Below, piece after piece: positions 56,444 to 64,000 of a stretch of 64,000 bases of DNA. Numbering within the stretch: position 1 is the stretch's first letter; every line of letters begins with the position of its first letter. The notes beneath the pieces are model-generated. The model made no database searches. It was not told the DNA's origin and worked only from the letters and a program-made list of their open reading frames with translations. Where the stretch lies: positions 119,919-183,918 of the forward strand of contig QCNC01000003.1 in assembly GCA_003210155.1 (NCBI GenBank), read 5' to 3'. The position numbers and the translations under genes are program-made. This DNA comes from Prochlorococcus sp. AG-424-E18 (GTDB lineage: Bacteria; Cyanobacteriota; Cyanobacteriia; PCC-6307; Cyanobiaceae).

Positions 56444-58065
56444 CAATATCAATTGATCCACAAAAAACTAATAATGAAAGCCTTCAACCTAAAGGCTGGC
56501 TTAGATACTTTAGTTTTAGCCTTGATCATAAAGTAATTGGGATACAATACTTGGTTTGTGGTTTTCTCTTCTATTTAATAGGAGGAAGCTTAGCGAGCGC
56601 TATAAGAATTGAACTAGCCAGTCCAATGTCTGATTTCATGCCAAGAGATGTTTATAACCAAGTTTTAACTTTACACGGAACAATAATGATATTCCTTTGG
56701 ATAGTGCCAGTAGTAAACGGTGCTTTTGGGAATTATTTAATTCCATTTTATGTAGGCGCGAGAGATATGGCATTCCCAAGATTAAATGCCGTAGCTTTTT
56801 GGTTAATTCCTCCTTCAGGTTTGATGTTGGTAGCAAGCTATTTTGTTGATGGTGCTGCTCAGGCTGGATGGACGGCTTATCCACCTTTAAGCATAACTAC
56901 TCCTCAATCTGGACAAATTATTTGGATTCTGAGCGTTCTATTACTTGGAGGCAGTTCTATATTTGGTGGAATAAACTTTATAGCCACCATTATCAAATTA
57001 AGAAGGCCAGGATTAAAACTAATGCAATTGCCAATGTATTGTTGGGCAATGCTTGGAACAAGTCTATTAGTTGTTTTGTCAACTCCTGTTTTAGCAGGCA
57101 CTTTAATTCTTCTTAGCTTCGATATCATTGCTAATACGGGGTTTTTCAATCCTGTTTTAGGAGGCAATGTCGTAGTTTATCAGCATTTATTTTGGTTTTA
57201 TTCTCATCCAGCTGTATACATTATGGTCCTTCCAGCGTTTGGTTTAGTTAGTGAAATACTTCCTGTACATGCTAGAAAACCACTTTTCGGATATACAACA
57301 ATGGTTTTTTCAATAATGGGGATAGTAGTTTTAGGTTTAGTTGTTTGGGCGCATCACATGTTTACAAGTGGAACGCCCCCTTGGATGAGATTGTTCTTTA
57401 CAATTGCCACAGCATTTATTGCTGTTCCAACAGGTATAAAATTTTTTAATTGGGTTGCAACATTATGGGGAGGTAAAATTTCCATAAATAGTGCAATGTT
57501 ATTCTCTTGTGGATTTATTATAAATTTCGTTTTTGGAGGTATTACAGGAGTTGCTTTGGCACAGGTACCTTTCGATATTCACGTACATGATACCTATTTC
57601 GTTGTCGCCCATTTTCATTACATAGTTTATGGAGGCACTGTTTTTATTATTTTCTCTTCAATTTATCATTGGTTCCCCAAAGTAACTGGAAAAATGCTCT
57701 ATGAAAAATTAGGAATTTTACATTTTATAATTACCTTTATTGGATTTAACTTGTGCTTTGCCCCTCAACATTGGCTTGGTTTAAATGGAATGCCAAGAAG
57801 AGTTGCAGAATATGATCCTCAATTCCAGTTCGTTAATCAAATTAGTAGCCTTGGGGCTCTTTTGATGGCTATAAGTACAATTCCTTTTTTAATTAATGTA
57901 TTCCTTAGTGTGAGAAATGGAAAAGTTTCTGGAGATAACCCTTGGAATGCTCTTACACCTGAGTGGTTAACATCTTCTCCCCCTCCAGTTGAGAATTGGG
58001 AAGGAGAAGCTCCATTAGTTGAAGAACCCTATGGCTATGGTAAAGAAATTTCTGAACGAAAATAA
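56440..58065 (+). CDS. coxA: Cytochrome c oxidase subunit I
   Basis: The 541-residue catalytic subunit with 12 membrane helices. The low-spin heme His is in LTLHGTIMIFLW near 70; the active-site Cu His and cross-linked Tyr are in FYSHPAVYIM near 250, then AHHMFTSG near 300. Heme ligands follow in HDTYFVVAHFHYIVYG near 384. YSHPAVY has Ala where A1-type oxidases have Glu, which marks an A2-type proton path. It starts within the coxB stop and coxC follows after 6 bp. Confidence 0.97.
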   Translation: MTISIDPQKTNNESLQPKGWLRYFSFSLDHKVIGIQYLVCGFLFYLIGGSLASAIRIELASPMSDFMPRDVYNQVLTLHGTIMIFLWIVPVVNGAFGNYLIPFYVGARDMAFPRLNAVAFWLIPPSGLMLVASYFVDGAAQAGWTAYPPLSITTPQSGQIIWILSVLLLGGSSIFGGINFIATIIKLRRPGLKLMQLPMYCWAMLGTSLLVVLSTPVLAGTLILLSFDIIANTGFFNPVLGGNVVVYQHLFWFYSHPAVYIMVLPAFGLVSEILPVHARKPLFGYTTMVFSIMGIVVLGLVVWAHHMFTSGTPPWMRLFFTIATAFIAVPTGIKFFNWVATLWGGKISINSAMLFSCGFIINFVFGGITGVALAQVPFDIHVHDTYFVVAHFHYIVYGGTVFIIFSSIYHWFPKVTGKMLYEKLGILHFIITFIGFNLCFAPQHWLGLNGMPRRVAEYDPQFQFVNQISSLGALLMAISTIPFLINVFLSVRNGKVSGDNPWNALTPEWLTSSPPPVENWEGEAPLVEEPYGYGKEISERK

Positions 58066-58071
58066 AAACAT

Positions 58072-58674
58072 ATGACAACTCTTGATAGCTCAAAAGAAAT
58101 TCAAAAAAATAATTCTGAAGTCAATGAAACACATGAAGACTTCAGAATGTTTGGTCTTATAACTTTCCTAATTGCGGACGGAATGACTTTTGCTGGATTC
58201 TTTGCTGCTTATTTAACATACAAAGCAGTAAATCCATTACCTGATGGTGCTATTTATGAATTAGAACTCCCAATACCTACACTCAATACAATTTTATTAC
58301 TTGTTAGTAGTGCAACTTTCCATAAAGCAGGGAAAGCACTTTTAAAAGATAAAAACTCTGAATCCCAAAAATGGTTATTTTTTACTGCTTTTCTTGGAAT
58401 TGTATTTTTAATATGTCAATTATTTGAATATTTTCATTTACCTTTTGGATTAACCGATAATTTATTTGCAAGTACTTTTTATGCTCTTACTGGTTTTCAT
58501 GGATTACATGTCACTTTAGGCACTTTAATGATTTTAATTATTGCTTGGCAATCGAGAATCAAGGGCGGAAGATTAACTAGTCGAAATATGTTCCCTTTGG
58601 AAGCTGTTGAATTGTACTGGCATTTTGTAGATGGAATATGGGTTATTTTATTTATTATTTTGTATCTTTTATAA
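58072..58674 (+). CDS. coxC: Cytochrome c oxidase subunit III
   Basis: A 200-residue protein with five membrane helices, the short form of subunit III seen in cyanobacteria. FRMFGLITFLIADGMTFAGFF near 23, the FHGLHVTLG block near 142 and the ending LYWHFVDGIWVILFIILYLL are diagnostic. It ends the coxBAC operon, followed at once by an A/T-only hairpin. Confidence 0.95.
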   Translation: MTTLDSSKEIQKNNSEVNETHEDFRMFGLITFLIADGMTFAGFFAAYLTYKAVNPLPDGAIYELELPIPTLNTILLLVSSATFHKAGKALLKDKNSESQKWLFFTAFLGIVFLICQLFEYFHLPFGLTDNLFASTFYALTGFHGLHVTLGTLMILIIAWQSRIKGGRLTSRNMFPLEAVELYWHFVDGIWVILFIILYLL

Positions 58675-58707
58675 AAAAATATATTTTAAAAATTAAATAT
58701 ATTTTTT
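58675..58707 (+). terminator. A/T hairpin after coxC
   Basis: Complementary arms AAAAATATATTT (58675-58686) and AAATATATTTTT (58695-58706) enclose an 8-nt loop directly after the coxC stop, and the right arm runs into T. It has no G/C pair, so its strength is doubtful. Confidence 0.45.
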
Positions 58708-58771
58708 ATTAATTTATATTGCCACAGTTCTCCTTTTTAGTAAGAATATATAATTAGAAATTTGTCAGATA

Positions 58772-59125
58772 ATGCTAGAAGGAAAAGAACTTCTTGAAAA
58801 AGCAAAATTATTAAGTAAAAAATCTGAAGATGAGATAGCCAGAGGTTGTGGGTTCGTAGGTCCTAGTGGAAGAATCTTAAGAAAAAGTTTTTATAGGGCG
58901 CTTATTGAAGCTAAGGGTTACAAAATCGGAAATGGTCGTCAGGGTAAAAATGGTAATAGAGCTTCAAGAGGCAGACAAACAGAATTCAAAACTAAAGTTC
59001 ATGGCAATGGGAATCTATTAATTGGTCATACCTACACCAAAAAATTAGGTCTAGAACCTGGTCAGGAATTTAAAATCGATCTTAAAAAAGAATCAAAAAC
59101 AATTTATCTGATTCCATTAAATTAA
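58772..59125 (+). CDS. cyAbrB-type transcription regulator
   Basis: A 117-residue protein of the cyanobacterial AbrB family, global regulators tied to nitrogen, carbon and redox control. The conserved order is a helical N-terminus (LLEKAKLLSKKSEDEIARGC), YRALIEAKG near 41, a basic Gly/Arg linker (GNGRQGKNGNRASRGRQ) and a C-terminal AbrB-like domain (KVHGNGNLLIGHTYTKKLGL). Cyanobacterial AbrBs carry this domain at the C-terminus, unlike Bacillus AbrB. It has its own 97-bp upstream gap. Confidence 0.9.
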   Translation: MLEGKELLEKAKLLSKKSEDEIARGCGFVGPSGRILRKSFYRALIEAKGYKIGNGRQGKNGNRASRGRQTEFKTKVHGNGNLLIGHTYTKKLGLEPGQEFKIDLKKESKTIYLIPLN

Positions 59126-59135
59126 AAAATATAAT

Positions 59136-59789
59136 TTACCAACCGTTTTCTTTAAGCCACTCGGAAGAAATATTATTTGAAGATAAATCTTGATTACTAT
59201 TTTTATTAAATAAAAGTAATTTCTCTACATATTTAATTAGTGCATCTGCCTCAAGGTTTACGCTGTCACCGATATTTAATTTATTCAGATTTGTTTTATG
59301 CCAAGTATGAGGAATTATCGCAATAGTAAATATTGCTCCTTCCTGCTCATATTTTGCAATCGTAAGACTTATACCATTTACACAAATACTACCTTTATTA
59401 ACTACATATTTTGAAAAATTATTATTTTTCCACTTTATTGATAAGAGCCAAGATTTCTCTAATTTTTCTATATTCTCAACTATTCCAAGGCCATCAACAT
59501 GTCCGCTGACTATATGCCCTCCTAGACGGTCAGACACCCTAAGAGCGGGCTCCAAATTAACAATCTGATTCAGGTTAGACTTTACTCCTAAAGTTGTTTT
59601 TTTTAAAGTCTCCTCACTAACATCAACAGTAAATTTATTTTGAAAAATCTCTTTAACTGTCAAACAAATTCCATCAACAGCTATGCTATCACCAATTGCC
59701 ATATCAAATAAATTATCAAGAATTTCAATTTCTAAAATATTTTTTTCTTGTCTTAGTTTTCCAACTGATTGGATTATTCCTGTAAACAT
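59136..59789 (-). CDS. ribE: Riboflavin synthase, alpha chain
   Basis: Turns two lumazines into riboflavin and a pyrimidine. The 217-residue protein has the two repeated lumazine-binding domains (MFTGIIQSVGKL at 1, GHIVSGHVDGLGIVENI near 96), the repeats' VDGICLTV and VNGISLTI segments, and the C-terminal helix. The Cys-free opening MFTGII is invariant in the family. It stops 10 bp after the cyAbrB gene on the other strand. Confidence 0.95.
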   Translation of the reverse strand: MFTGIIQSVGKLRQEKNILEIEILDNLFDMAIGDSIAVDGICLTVKEIFQNKFTVDVSEETLKKTTLGVKSNLNQIVNLEPALRVSDRLGGHIVSGHVDGLGIVENIEKLEKSWLLSIKWKNNNFSKYVVNKGSICVNGISLTIAKYEQEGAIFTIAIIPHTWHKTNLNKLNIGDSVNLEADALIKYVEKLLLFNKNSNQDLSSNNISSEWLKENGW

Positions 59790-59900
59790 AGTTTAAAAAA
59801 AATATTTTTGCAAAATTTTGTATTTACTTTAATTTACTTTAAATCATTTTCAACTATAAATAAATTAAAGAGTTAATAAAAAGAAATTGATCATATTTAG

Positions 59901-61043
59901 ATGATTATTAATTCACAAAAAAGATCATTTGGTAGAGGAGCGAAAGTGAGCTTATTCACTTTGGGGACAATGCGAGCAACTGAAAGTCTCGAAAAAATGT
60001 ACAGCATAATAAAAAATGCATATTATGTAGGAATTAACCACATAGAAACAGCACCCTCTTATGGAGATGCTGAATCACTTATTGGAAATTCAATAAAAAA
60101 ATTAGCAATAGAAGAGAATATAAAAGAAAAAAATTGGGTGATTACTTCCAAAGTTTTACCAAAGGGTGATTTTGACTTTTTAAAAAATAATTTTAAAAAG
60201 TCTCTTAAAAATTTAAATCGCGAGAAAATTAATAATCTTGCAATCCACGGACTCAACTTAAAACAACATCTAGATTGGGTTCTTTCTGGAGAGGGTAAGA
60301 AATTCATTTCTTGGATACTTGAGAAGGAACTAGTTGATCAAGTCGGTTTTAGTTCTCACGGAAGTTATTCACTAATTAAGGATGCAATTAACTGTGAAGT
60401 TTTTACTTTTTGTAGTCTTCATTTGCATTATTTAGATCAATCTAAGATTGCTTTAGCAGAGGAAGCTATAAAAAAAGGTATGGGAGTTTTAGCAATATCA
60501 CCTGCAGATAAAGGCGGTAGATTGTATTCTCCAAGTGATATTTTGATAGATGCCTCTAAGCCTTTTCATCCATTAGAATTAGCGTATCGATTTCTTCTCG
60601 CAAAAGGCATTACAACTTTATCCTTGGGAGCGACAAACAAAAAAGATTTTGAATTTGCGCATAAACTTAGAAACTCATTCGAGAAGCTTACAAAACTTGA
60701 AAAAAGCGCCCTTAATAAAATTGAGGAAGTTTCTAATGAAAAATTAAACTCAACAAAATGTGAACAATGTAGATCTTGTCTTCCATGTCCAAATGAAGTT
60801 CCTATTCCAGAAATACTTCGTCTAAGAAATATATCTGTTGGTTATGGCCAATTAGAATTTGCAAAAGAAAGATACAATTTAATAGGAAAAGCTGGCCACT
60901 GGTGGGAAGAAAAAAATTCCTCATTTTGTCAAGAATGTAATAAATGTGTTCCTAAATGTCCTAGTAAATTAGATATACCAAATTTATTAAAGGAAACTCA
61001 TAACTTATTAATTGAAAATCCTACAAAAAGATTATGGGGATAA
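59901..61043 (+). CDS. Aldo/keto reductase with C-terminal ferredoxin-like domain
   Basis: A 380-residue protein. The first 280 residues form an aldo/keto reductase barrel (LGTMRATESLEKMY, HIETAPSYGDAESLIG, VGFSSHG, GVLAISPADKGGRL). The C-terminal part has two Cys clusters, CEQCRSCLPCPNEVPIP near 290 and CQECNKCVPKCPSKLDIP near 350, that should hold 4Fe-4S clusters. Such fusions exist in other bacteria; ferredoxin-type electron entry in place of NADPH is an inference. The Tyr of the catalytic tetrad is in APSYGD. Substrate is unknown. Confidence 0.85.
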   Translation: MIINSQKRSFGRGAKVSLFTLGTMRATESLEKMYSIIKNAYYVGINHIETAPSYGDAESLIGNSIKKLAIEENIKEKNWVITSKVLPKGDFDFLKNNFKKSLKNLNREKINNLAIHGLNLKQHLDWVLSGEGKKFISWILEKELVDQVGFSSHGSYSLIKDAINCEVFTFCSLHLHYLDQSKIALAEEAIKKGMGVLAISPADKGGRLYSPSDILIDASKPFHPLELAYRFLLAKGITTLSLGATNKKDFEFAHKLRNSFEKLTKLEKSALNKIEEVSNEKLNSTKCEQCRSCLPCPNEVPIPEILRLRNISVGYGQLEFAKERYNLIGKAGHWWEEKNSSFCQECNKCVPKCPSKLDIPNLLKETHNLLIENPTKRLWG

Positions 61044-62030
61044 GGACTCATTCCAGATATTTTTAAGATTAATTTTTTGTTCATTTGTTAAGACAGGGAA
61101 AGACCAACTATTTTCCCAACATTTCTCAGAAGGTCCTGAGATGGGGAGCATTTCAGTTTTATATTTACTTTGCAAATAATCACTATTGAATGGAAGATAC
61201 CAACCTTGGCTTACTAATTTATCTACTATTGATTTATTTTTTAAAGATTTAATCCATTTCATTAATATTGCATTATTTAGATTTGATCGACTAAGTAGAA
61301 AATGCCACATCAAAGGTACGCCTTGGCTAGGGAAAACTAAAGAAAGCCTTGGATCTATTTTCAAATATTTTGAACAAAGACTATAAGGAACTATTGCGAC
61401 AATAGCATCAGAATTAATCAACCAATTGAGCATATTTTTATCATCAAATAACATAGCTTGGCTTTTGAGTTTTTTTAAAGAATTAGATGAATTAATTTTT
61501 TGAGCAATTGACAATATTATTCTGGGACTTTGAGGAAAAATAATTTTCCCAGTTAATTTTTCAGAAAGAAGAAAATCCCAAGATGTTCTTGCTGAAGTTA
61601 TTAATTCTTTATTATTTTTAATGATGATTGTATAGGGTACTACGCCAATAGGAAATAATTTACTCCTGAGATTTTGATCAAAGCTTCCCAAAAAATCTAT
61701 CGATCTCTTATCCAAATTTTCGAACAGTGCATATTCATTTATTTTTTCAAATTCTGAAAAATCTATACTAGAAATCCATCCATCATTTATTAAAGTAAAG
61801 TCAGAATTGAAAATTGTGTTTCTATTTTTTTGTAGCTGAATATTTTCAAAATTAATTTTTTCCTGCTTCCAATCTTTTGGAATCGTATCTTTAAAAGATT
61901 CTGGATAAAAAGAATTTTGTAGTGCAATTTTTACTTTATTAGGTAGATTACTGCAGGAGTTTAAGAAAAATAAAAGCGAAAGCTTACCACAATTTAAAAA
62001 TTCTCTTCTGGTTGCAAATTTTGAAAACAT
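61032..62030 (-). CDS. Tat-type lipoprotein resembling ABC solute-binding protein
   Basis: A 332-residue protein with a twin-Arg start TRREFLN (residues 7-13), a hydrophobic stretch and a lipobox-like FLNSC ending at Cys26. The rest looks like a type II periplasmic binding protein: SARTSWDFLLSEKLTGKII near 146, INSDAIVAIVPYSL near 206 and WYLPFNSDY near 282. No permease or ATPase gene adjoins it. In cyanobacteria the iron-binding FutA/IdiA proteins are Tat-exported, but I cannot assign a ligand. The end overlaps the reductase gene by 12 bp, and it follows cobT-like with no spacer. Confidence 0.75.
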   Translation of the reverse strand: MFSKFATRREFLNCGKLSLLFFLNSCSNLPNKVKIALQNSFYPESFKDTIPKDWKQEKINFENIQLQKNRNTIFNSDFTLINDGWISSIDFSEFEKINEYALFENLDKRSIDFLGSFDQNLRSKLFPIGVVPYTIIIKNNKELITSARTSWDFLLSEKLTGKIIFPQSPRIILSIAQKINSSNSLKKLKSQAMLFDDKNMLNWLINSDAIVAIVPYSLCSKYLKIDPRLSLVFPSQGVPLMWHFLLSRSNLNNAILMKWIKSLKNKSIVDKLVSQGWYLPFNSDYLQSKYKTEMLPISGPSEKCWENSWSFPVLTNEQKINLKNIWNESLSP

Positions 62031-63188
62031 TCAGCAATCCTTCTCTAAAGAAATTTGACCTAGGCTCTTCATCATTTCCAGATTTTGTTGACACAATGAA
62101 ACTATTTCTTCATTTTTAAATCCATCTAAGAAAGCAAGCAATGATATTCCACCAGCACCTACACCTTCTTTTACATGACCTAATTCATAATCCTTCAATT
62201 CTTTGTATTTTGAAGATTTGAAATTTAAAGGACTTGCTAAACCTAATAATTTGACATCATATTTTTCATTAATTAGATTTACTAAATCATTTAGAGAATT
62301 ATCTTTCACAAGCCACCCAGTTGTCGCAATAAAAACATCTTCAATAAATTCATCTTTATTTTTTTCACCTAAAAATTCTAATACAAGCAAAATGACTGCT
62401 AACATCTGACTTCCTCCAGACAATATTACAGGTTGTTTTGCTAACCTGGCACCAATTAATAGACCCATTGAAAAAGCTTGGAAAGGATCACCTACTGCCG
62501 CGACAACATCAAAACAGTCGGAATCAGCCTTGAAATTCGCATTTAAAAGTCCCCTTTTAATTACTTGTCTTCTTAGTTCTCTTGGAGCTTTAAATAAACT
62601 ACTCCCTACTAAATTAGATACCTGCAAACCAAAAGCTTCCATTACTGCCTGAGCAGTTGTGGTTCCCCCCGGTACAGATTCAGAAATTAAAACTGGTTGT
62701 TTTAAGGATTTTCCTATCGCAAGACCTTTTTCATAGAGATTTAAAACTCTCTCTTTAGTCATCGATTTACCACTAGTAAGACAATTTGATGGGCCCAAAT
62801 TTCTATCTTCTACAACCAAATGATTAAAATAAGGCTTTGCTCCTATTCCCAGAGGAACAATAACTGGATAAGTATTTATAAGCTTTGAACAAACATGACT
62901 GATTAGGGCCGGAGTTACTCCTGCATTGAGAAGAGGCAATTTATATTTATGGTCTTTTGAAGCACCCTCAAGTAAAAATTCAGCATCTGCGAGCGCAGTT
63001 GTTCTCCTCGATTTTGGATTAATACCTGCTGCGGAAATTCCTGGAATTTGAGATGTATTAGTGCCAGCAATTATAAGAAATATTTTTAAATTTTTAATAT
63101 TCTTTTTCAGTATTTCTATCTTATTGAGTTGTCTTTTTTTATTGGATTCATTACCAAAAAAATTTATCCCTAATTCTGTACTGTACAT
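62031..63188 (-). CDS. CobT-like nicotinate-nucleotide phosphoribosyltransferase
   Basis: A 385-residue protein of the family that activates the lower ligand base of cobalamin. It matches the cyanobacterial/archaeal branch: IAGTNTSQIPGISAAG near 41, SESVPGGTTTAQAVMEAFG near 168, GDPFQAFSMGLLIGARLA near 232 and HVKEGVGAGGISLLAFL near 344. Marine picocyanobacteria make pseudocobalamin with adenine as lower base, so the true base accepted here is in question. It starts 11 bp after the DUF2232 stop on the same strand. Confidence 0.82.
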   Translation of the reverse strand: MYSTELGINFFGNESNKKRQLNKIEILKKNIKNLKIFLIIAGTNTSQIPGISAAGINPKSRRTTALADAEFLLEGASKDHKYKLPLLNAGVTPALISHVCSKLINTYPVIVPLGIGAKPYFNHLVVEDRNLGPSNCLTSGKSMTKERVLNLYEKGLAIGKSLKQPVLISESVPGGTTTAQAVMEAFGLQVSNLVGSSLFKAPRELRRQVIKRGLLNANFKADSDCFDVVAAVGDPFQAFSMGLLIGARLAKQPVILSGGSQMLAVILLVLEFLGEKNKDEFIEDVFIATTGWLVKDNSLNDLVNLINEKYDVKLLGLASPLNFKSSKYKELKDYELGHVKEGVGAGGISLLAFLDGFKNEEIVSLCQQNLEMMKSLGQISLEKDC

Positions 63189-63199
63189 TCTTACTTTTT

Positions 63200-63838
63200 T
63201 TAATTATTAAAATCAACTAAGCTATTTAACAATCTTGGAGGATTTGGGATGGTTAATTTAAATCTGGGAAACAGAGAATAGGCAACTACATGTACAGTTA
63301 ATACATAAACTATTTCTTGAAAAATTATTAATAAAATTGCACCTAGTTGTATACTCAAAATTGAGGGGTATAAAGGTAAATTAAATAATCCAATTAACTT
63401 TTCTATTAGACCATAACTCGCTCTAGTAATTAACACCCAAAGATTATCTCCAACCAAATTAGATAATGCTATTACTCTTATTAAGAAGCCAAGGGTTCCA
63501 ATAAAAACTCCCCCAGTTAAACTAAGTTTCCAACTCTTTTCTTTAAACCAACACCAACCTAACCAAAAAGCCAAAATCCCATAAGGAAATAAAAATAAAG
63601 TTCCTCTAACAGGACCCATAATTATGAATAAAAGTAGAAATTGTATTAAAAGTCCTTCCAATGCAATTTTAGTTCCTCTTCTCAAGTGCAACAAGATCAT
63701 TGGGAGGGGTAAAATCAACCTTAATAAAGCTCCCCCAATTGGCAGATAATATAATGCAACCCATAATAAAGACGAAAGAGATGCTAAATAAGAGGTCTCG
63801 ACAATATTTAATGCTTCAGTTTTTGTTGTTATTTTCAT
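63200..63838 (-). CDS. DUF2232-type multi-pass membrane protein
   Basis: A 212-residue protein with about six hydrophobic segments and a short basic loop (LLHLRRGTKIALEG near 50) after the first pair. Its shape matches DUF2232/YybS proteins and resembles substrate-binding subunits of ECF vitamin transporters. Position next to cobT-like suggests a corrinoid-related substrate, which is inference only. No ECF ATPase or T component is seen here. Confidence 0.7.
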   Translation of the reverse strand: MKITTKTEALNIVETSYLASLSSLLWVALYYLPIGGALLRLILPLPMILLHLRRGTKIALEGLLIQFLLLFIIMGPVRGTLFLFPYGILAFWLGWCWFKEKSWKLSLTGGVFIGTLGFLIRVIALSNLVGDNLWVLITRASYGLIEKLIGLFNLPLYPSILSIQLGAILLIIFQEIVYVLTVHVVAYSLFPRFKLTIPNPPRLLNSLVDFNN

Positions 63839-63858
63839 TTTTTGTTGAATATTTTTAA

Positions 63859-64000
63859 TTAATTTTTATTCATACTTTTATTTTTTGAATCTAAAATACG
63901 TTCAATCTTTTCTATTTCAAAATTTACCTCAGAATTACTCAATATGGAACTCAACTCTTCCGTGGGATCTTTTGGATCTACATCTTTTAAAATGAGTATT
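63859..64000 (-). CDS. C-terminal end of a cut-off gene, unknown
   Basis: The minus-strand frame is open from the right edge and stops at 63859, giving about 46 residues: LILKDVDPKDPTEELSSIL, then an acidic helix and the Lys/Asn-rich end KSMNKN. The start lies outside the window. Too little is visible for a family call. It lies 20 bp upstream of the DUF2232 gene on the same strand. Confidence 0.5.
   Translation of the reverse strand, partial: ILILKDVDPKDPTEELSSILSNSEVNFEIEKIERILDSKNKSMNKN

Overview
The window looks like a stretch of core chromosome from a high-light-adapted Prochlorococcus, probably HLI or HLII. The sequence is very AT-rich, by eye roughly one third G+C. Genes are packed tightly on both strands with almost no spacer. 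It encodes oxygenic photosynthesis parts (psb27, psaF, psaJ, petC, petA, an hli gene), cyanobacterial hallmark families (cyAbrB, DUF2854, DUF3067, DUF3153) and the 64-codon gene I recognise as the hyper-conserved protein of marine Prochlorococcus/Synechococcus (PSHCP). I see no insertion sequence, integrase, prophage, CRISPR array or rRNA. The two tRNA genes do not border a genomic island.

Layout. 1-8.8 kb: proS (5' end cut off), psb27, purA, a PfkB kinase, cutA, cobK, ssb, argB and a TPR-DUF3153 membrane protein. 8.8-16.7 kb: priA, the principal sigma factor, hemC, ppa, an M32 carboxypeptidase, yjbQ and a pterin dehydratase. 16.7-21.6 kb: a metal-handling stretch with a COG0523 GTPase carrying a His-rich repeat, an iron-type ABC permease, a flippase-like membrane protein and an orphan larC. 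21.6-30.5 kb: hypotheticals, xth, hemL, an SPFH protein, then yajQ, a SLOG-like protein and a P-loop/DRTGG protein in a row, an SDR, map and a PepSY-like protein. 30.5-34.6 kb: rplS, tRNA-Trp, PSHCP, tRNA-Asp, gltX, an antiporter and hli. 34.6-42.8 kb: tsaD, psaF-psaJ, gmk, an RqcH-like NFACT protein, tatC, petC-petA and lgt. 42.7-51.5 kb: cobM, a RodZ-like HTH protein, ppx, a UbiA prenyltransferase, ldcA, ispD, fabG and a groEL without groES. 51.5-58.7 kb: the respiratory oxidase locus (ABC exporter, ctaB and ctaA on one strand, coxBAC on the other). 58.7-64 kb: cyAbrB, ribE, an aldo/keto reductase with Fe-S motifs, a Tat-type lipoprotein, cobT-like, DUF2232 and a cut-off gene.

Functional links. 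hemC and hemL feed tetrapyrroles to chlorophyll, to heme (ctaA/ctaB, cytochromes) and to the corrinoid pathway (cobK, cobM, cobT-like). tatC is encoded 0.4 kb from the Rieske protein, a typical Tat substrate. The UbiA enzyme probably belongs to plastoquinone synthesis, serving both the b6f complex and respiration.

The most interesting items are the PSHCP gene between two tRNAs, an hli gene 5 bp after tsaD, a yajQ/SLOG/DRTGG gene run that looks like an uncharacterised nucleotide-sensing module, larC without the other lar genes, a TPR-DUF3153 protein with an internal lipobox, and four convergent gene pairs whose stop codons abut exactly in a two-way stop hexamer.
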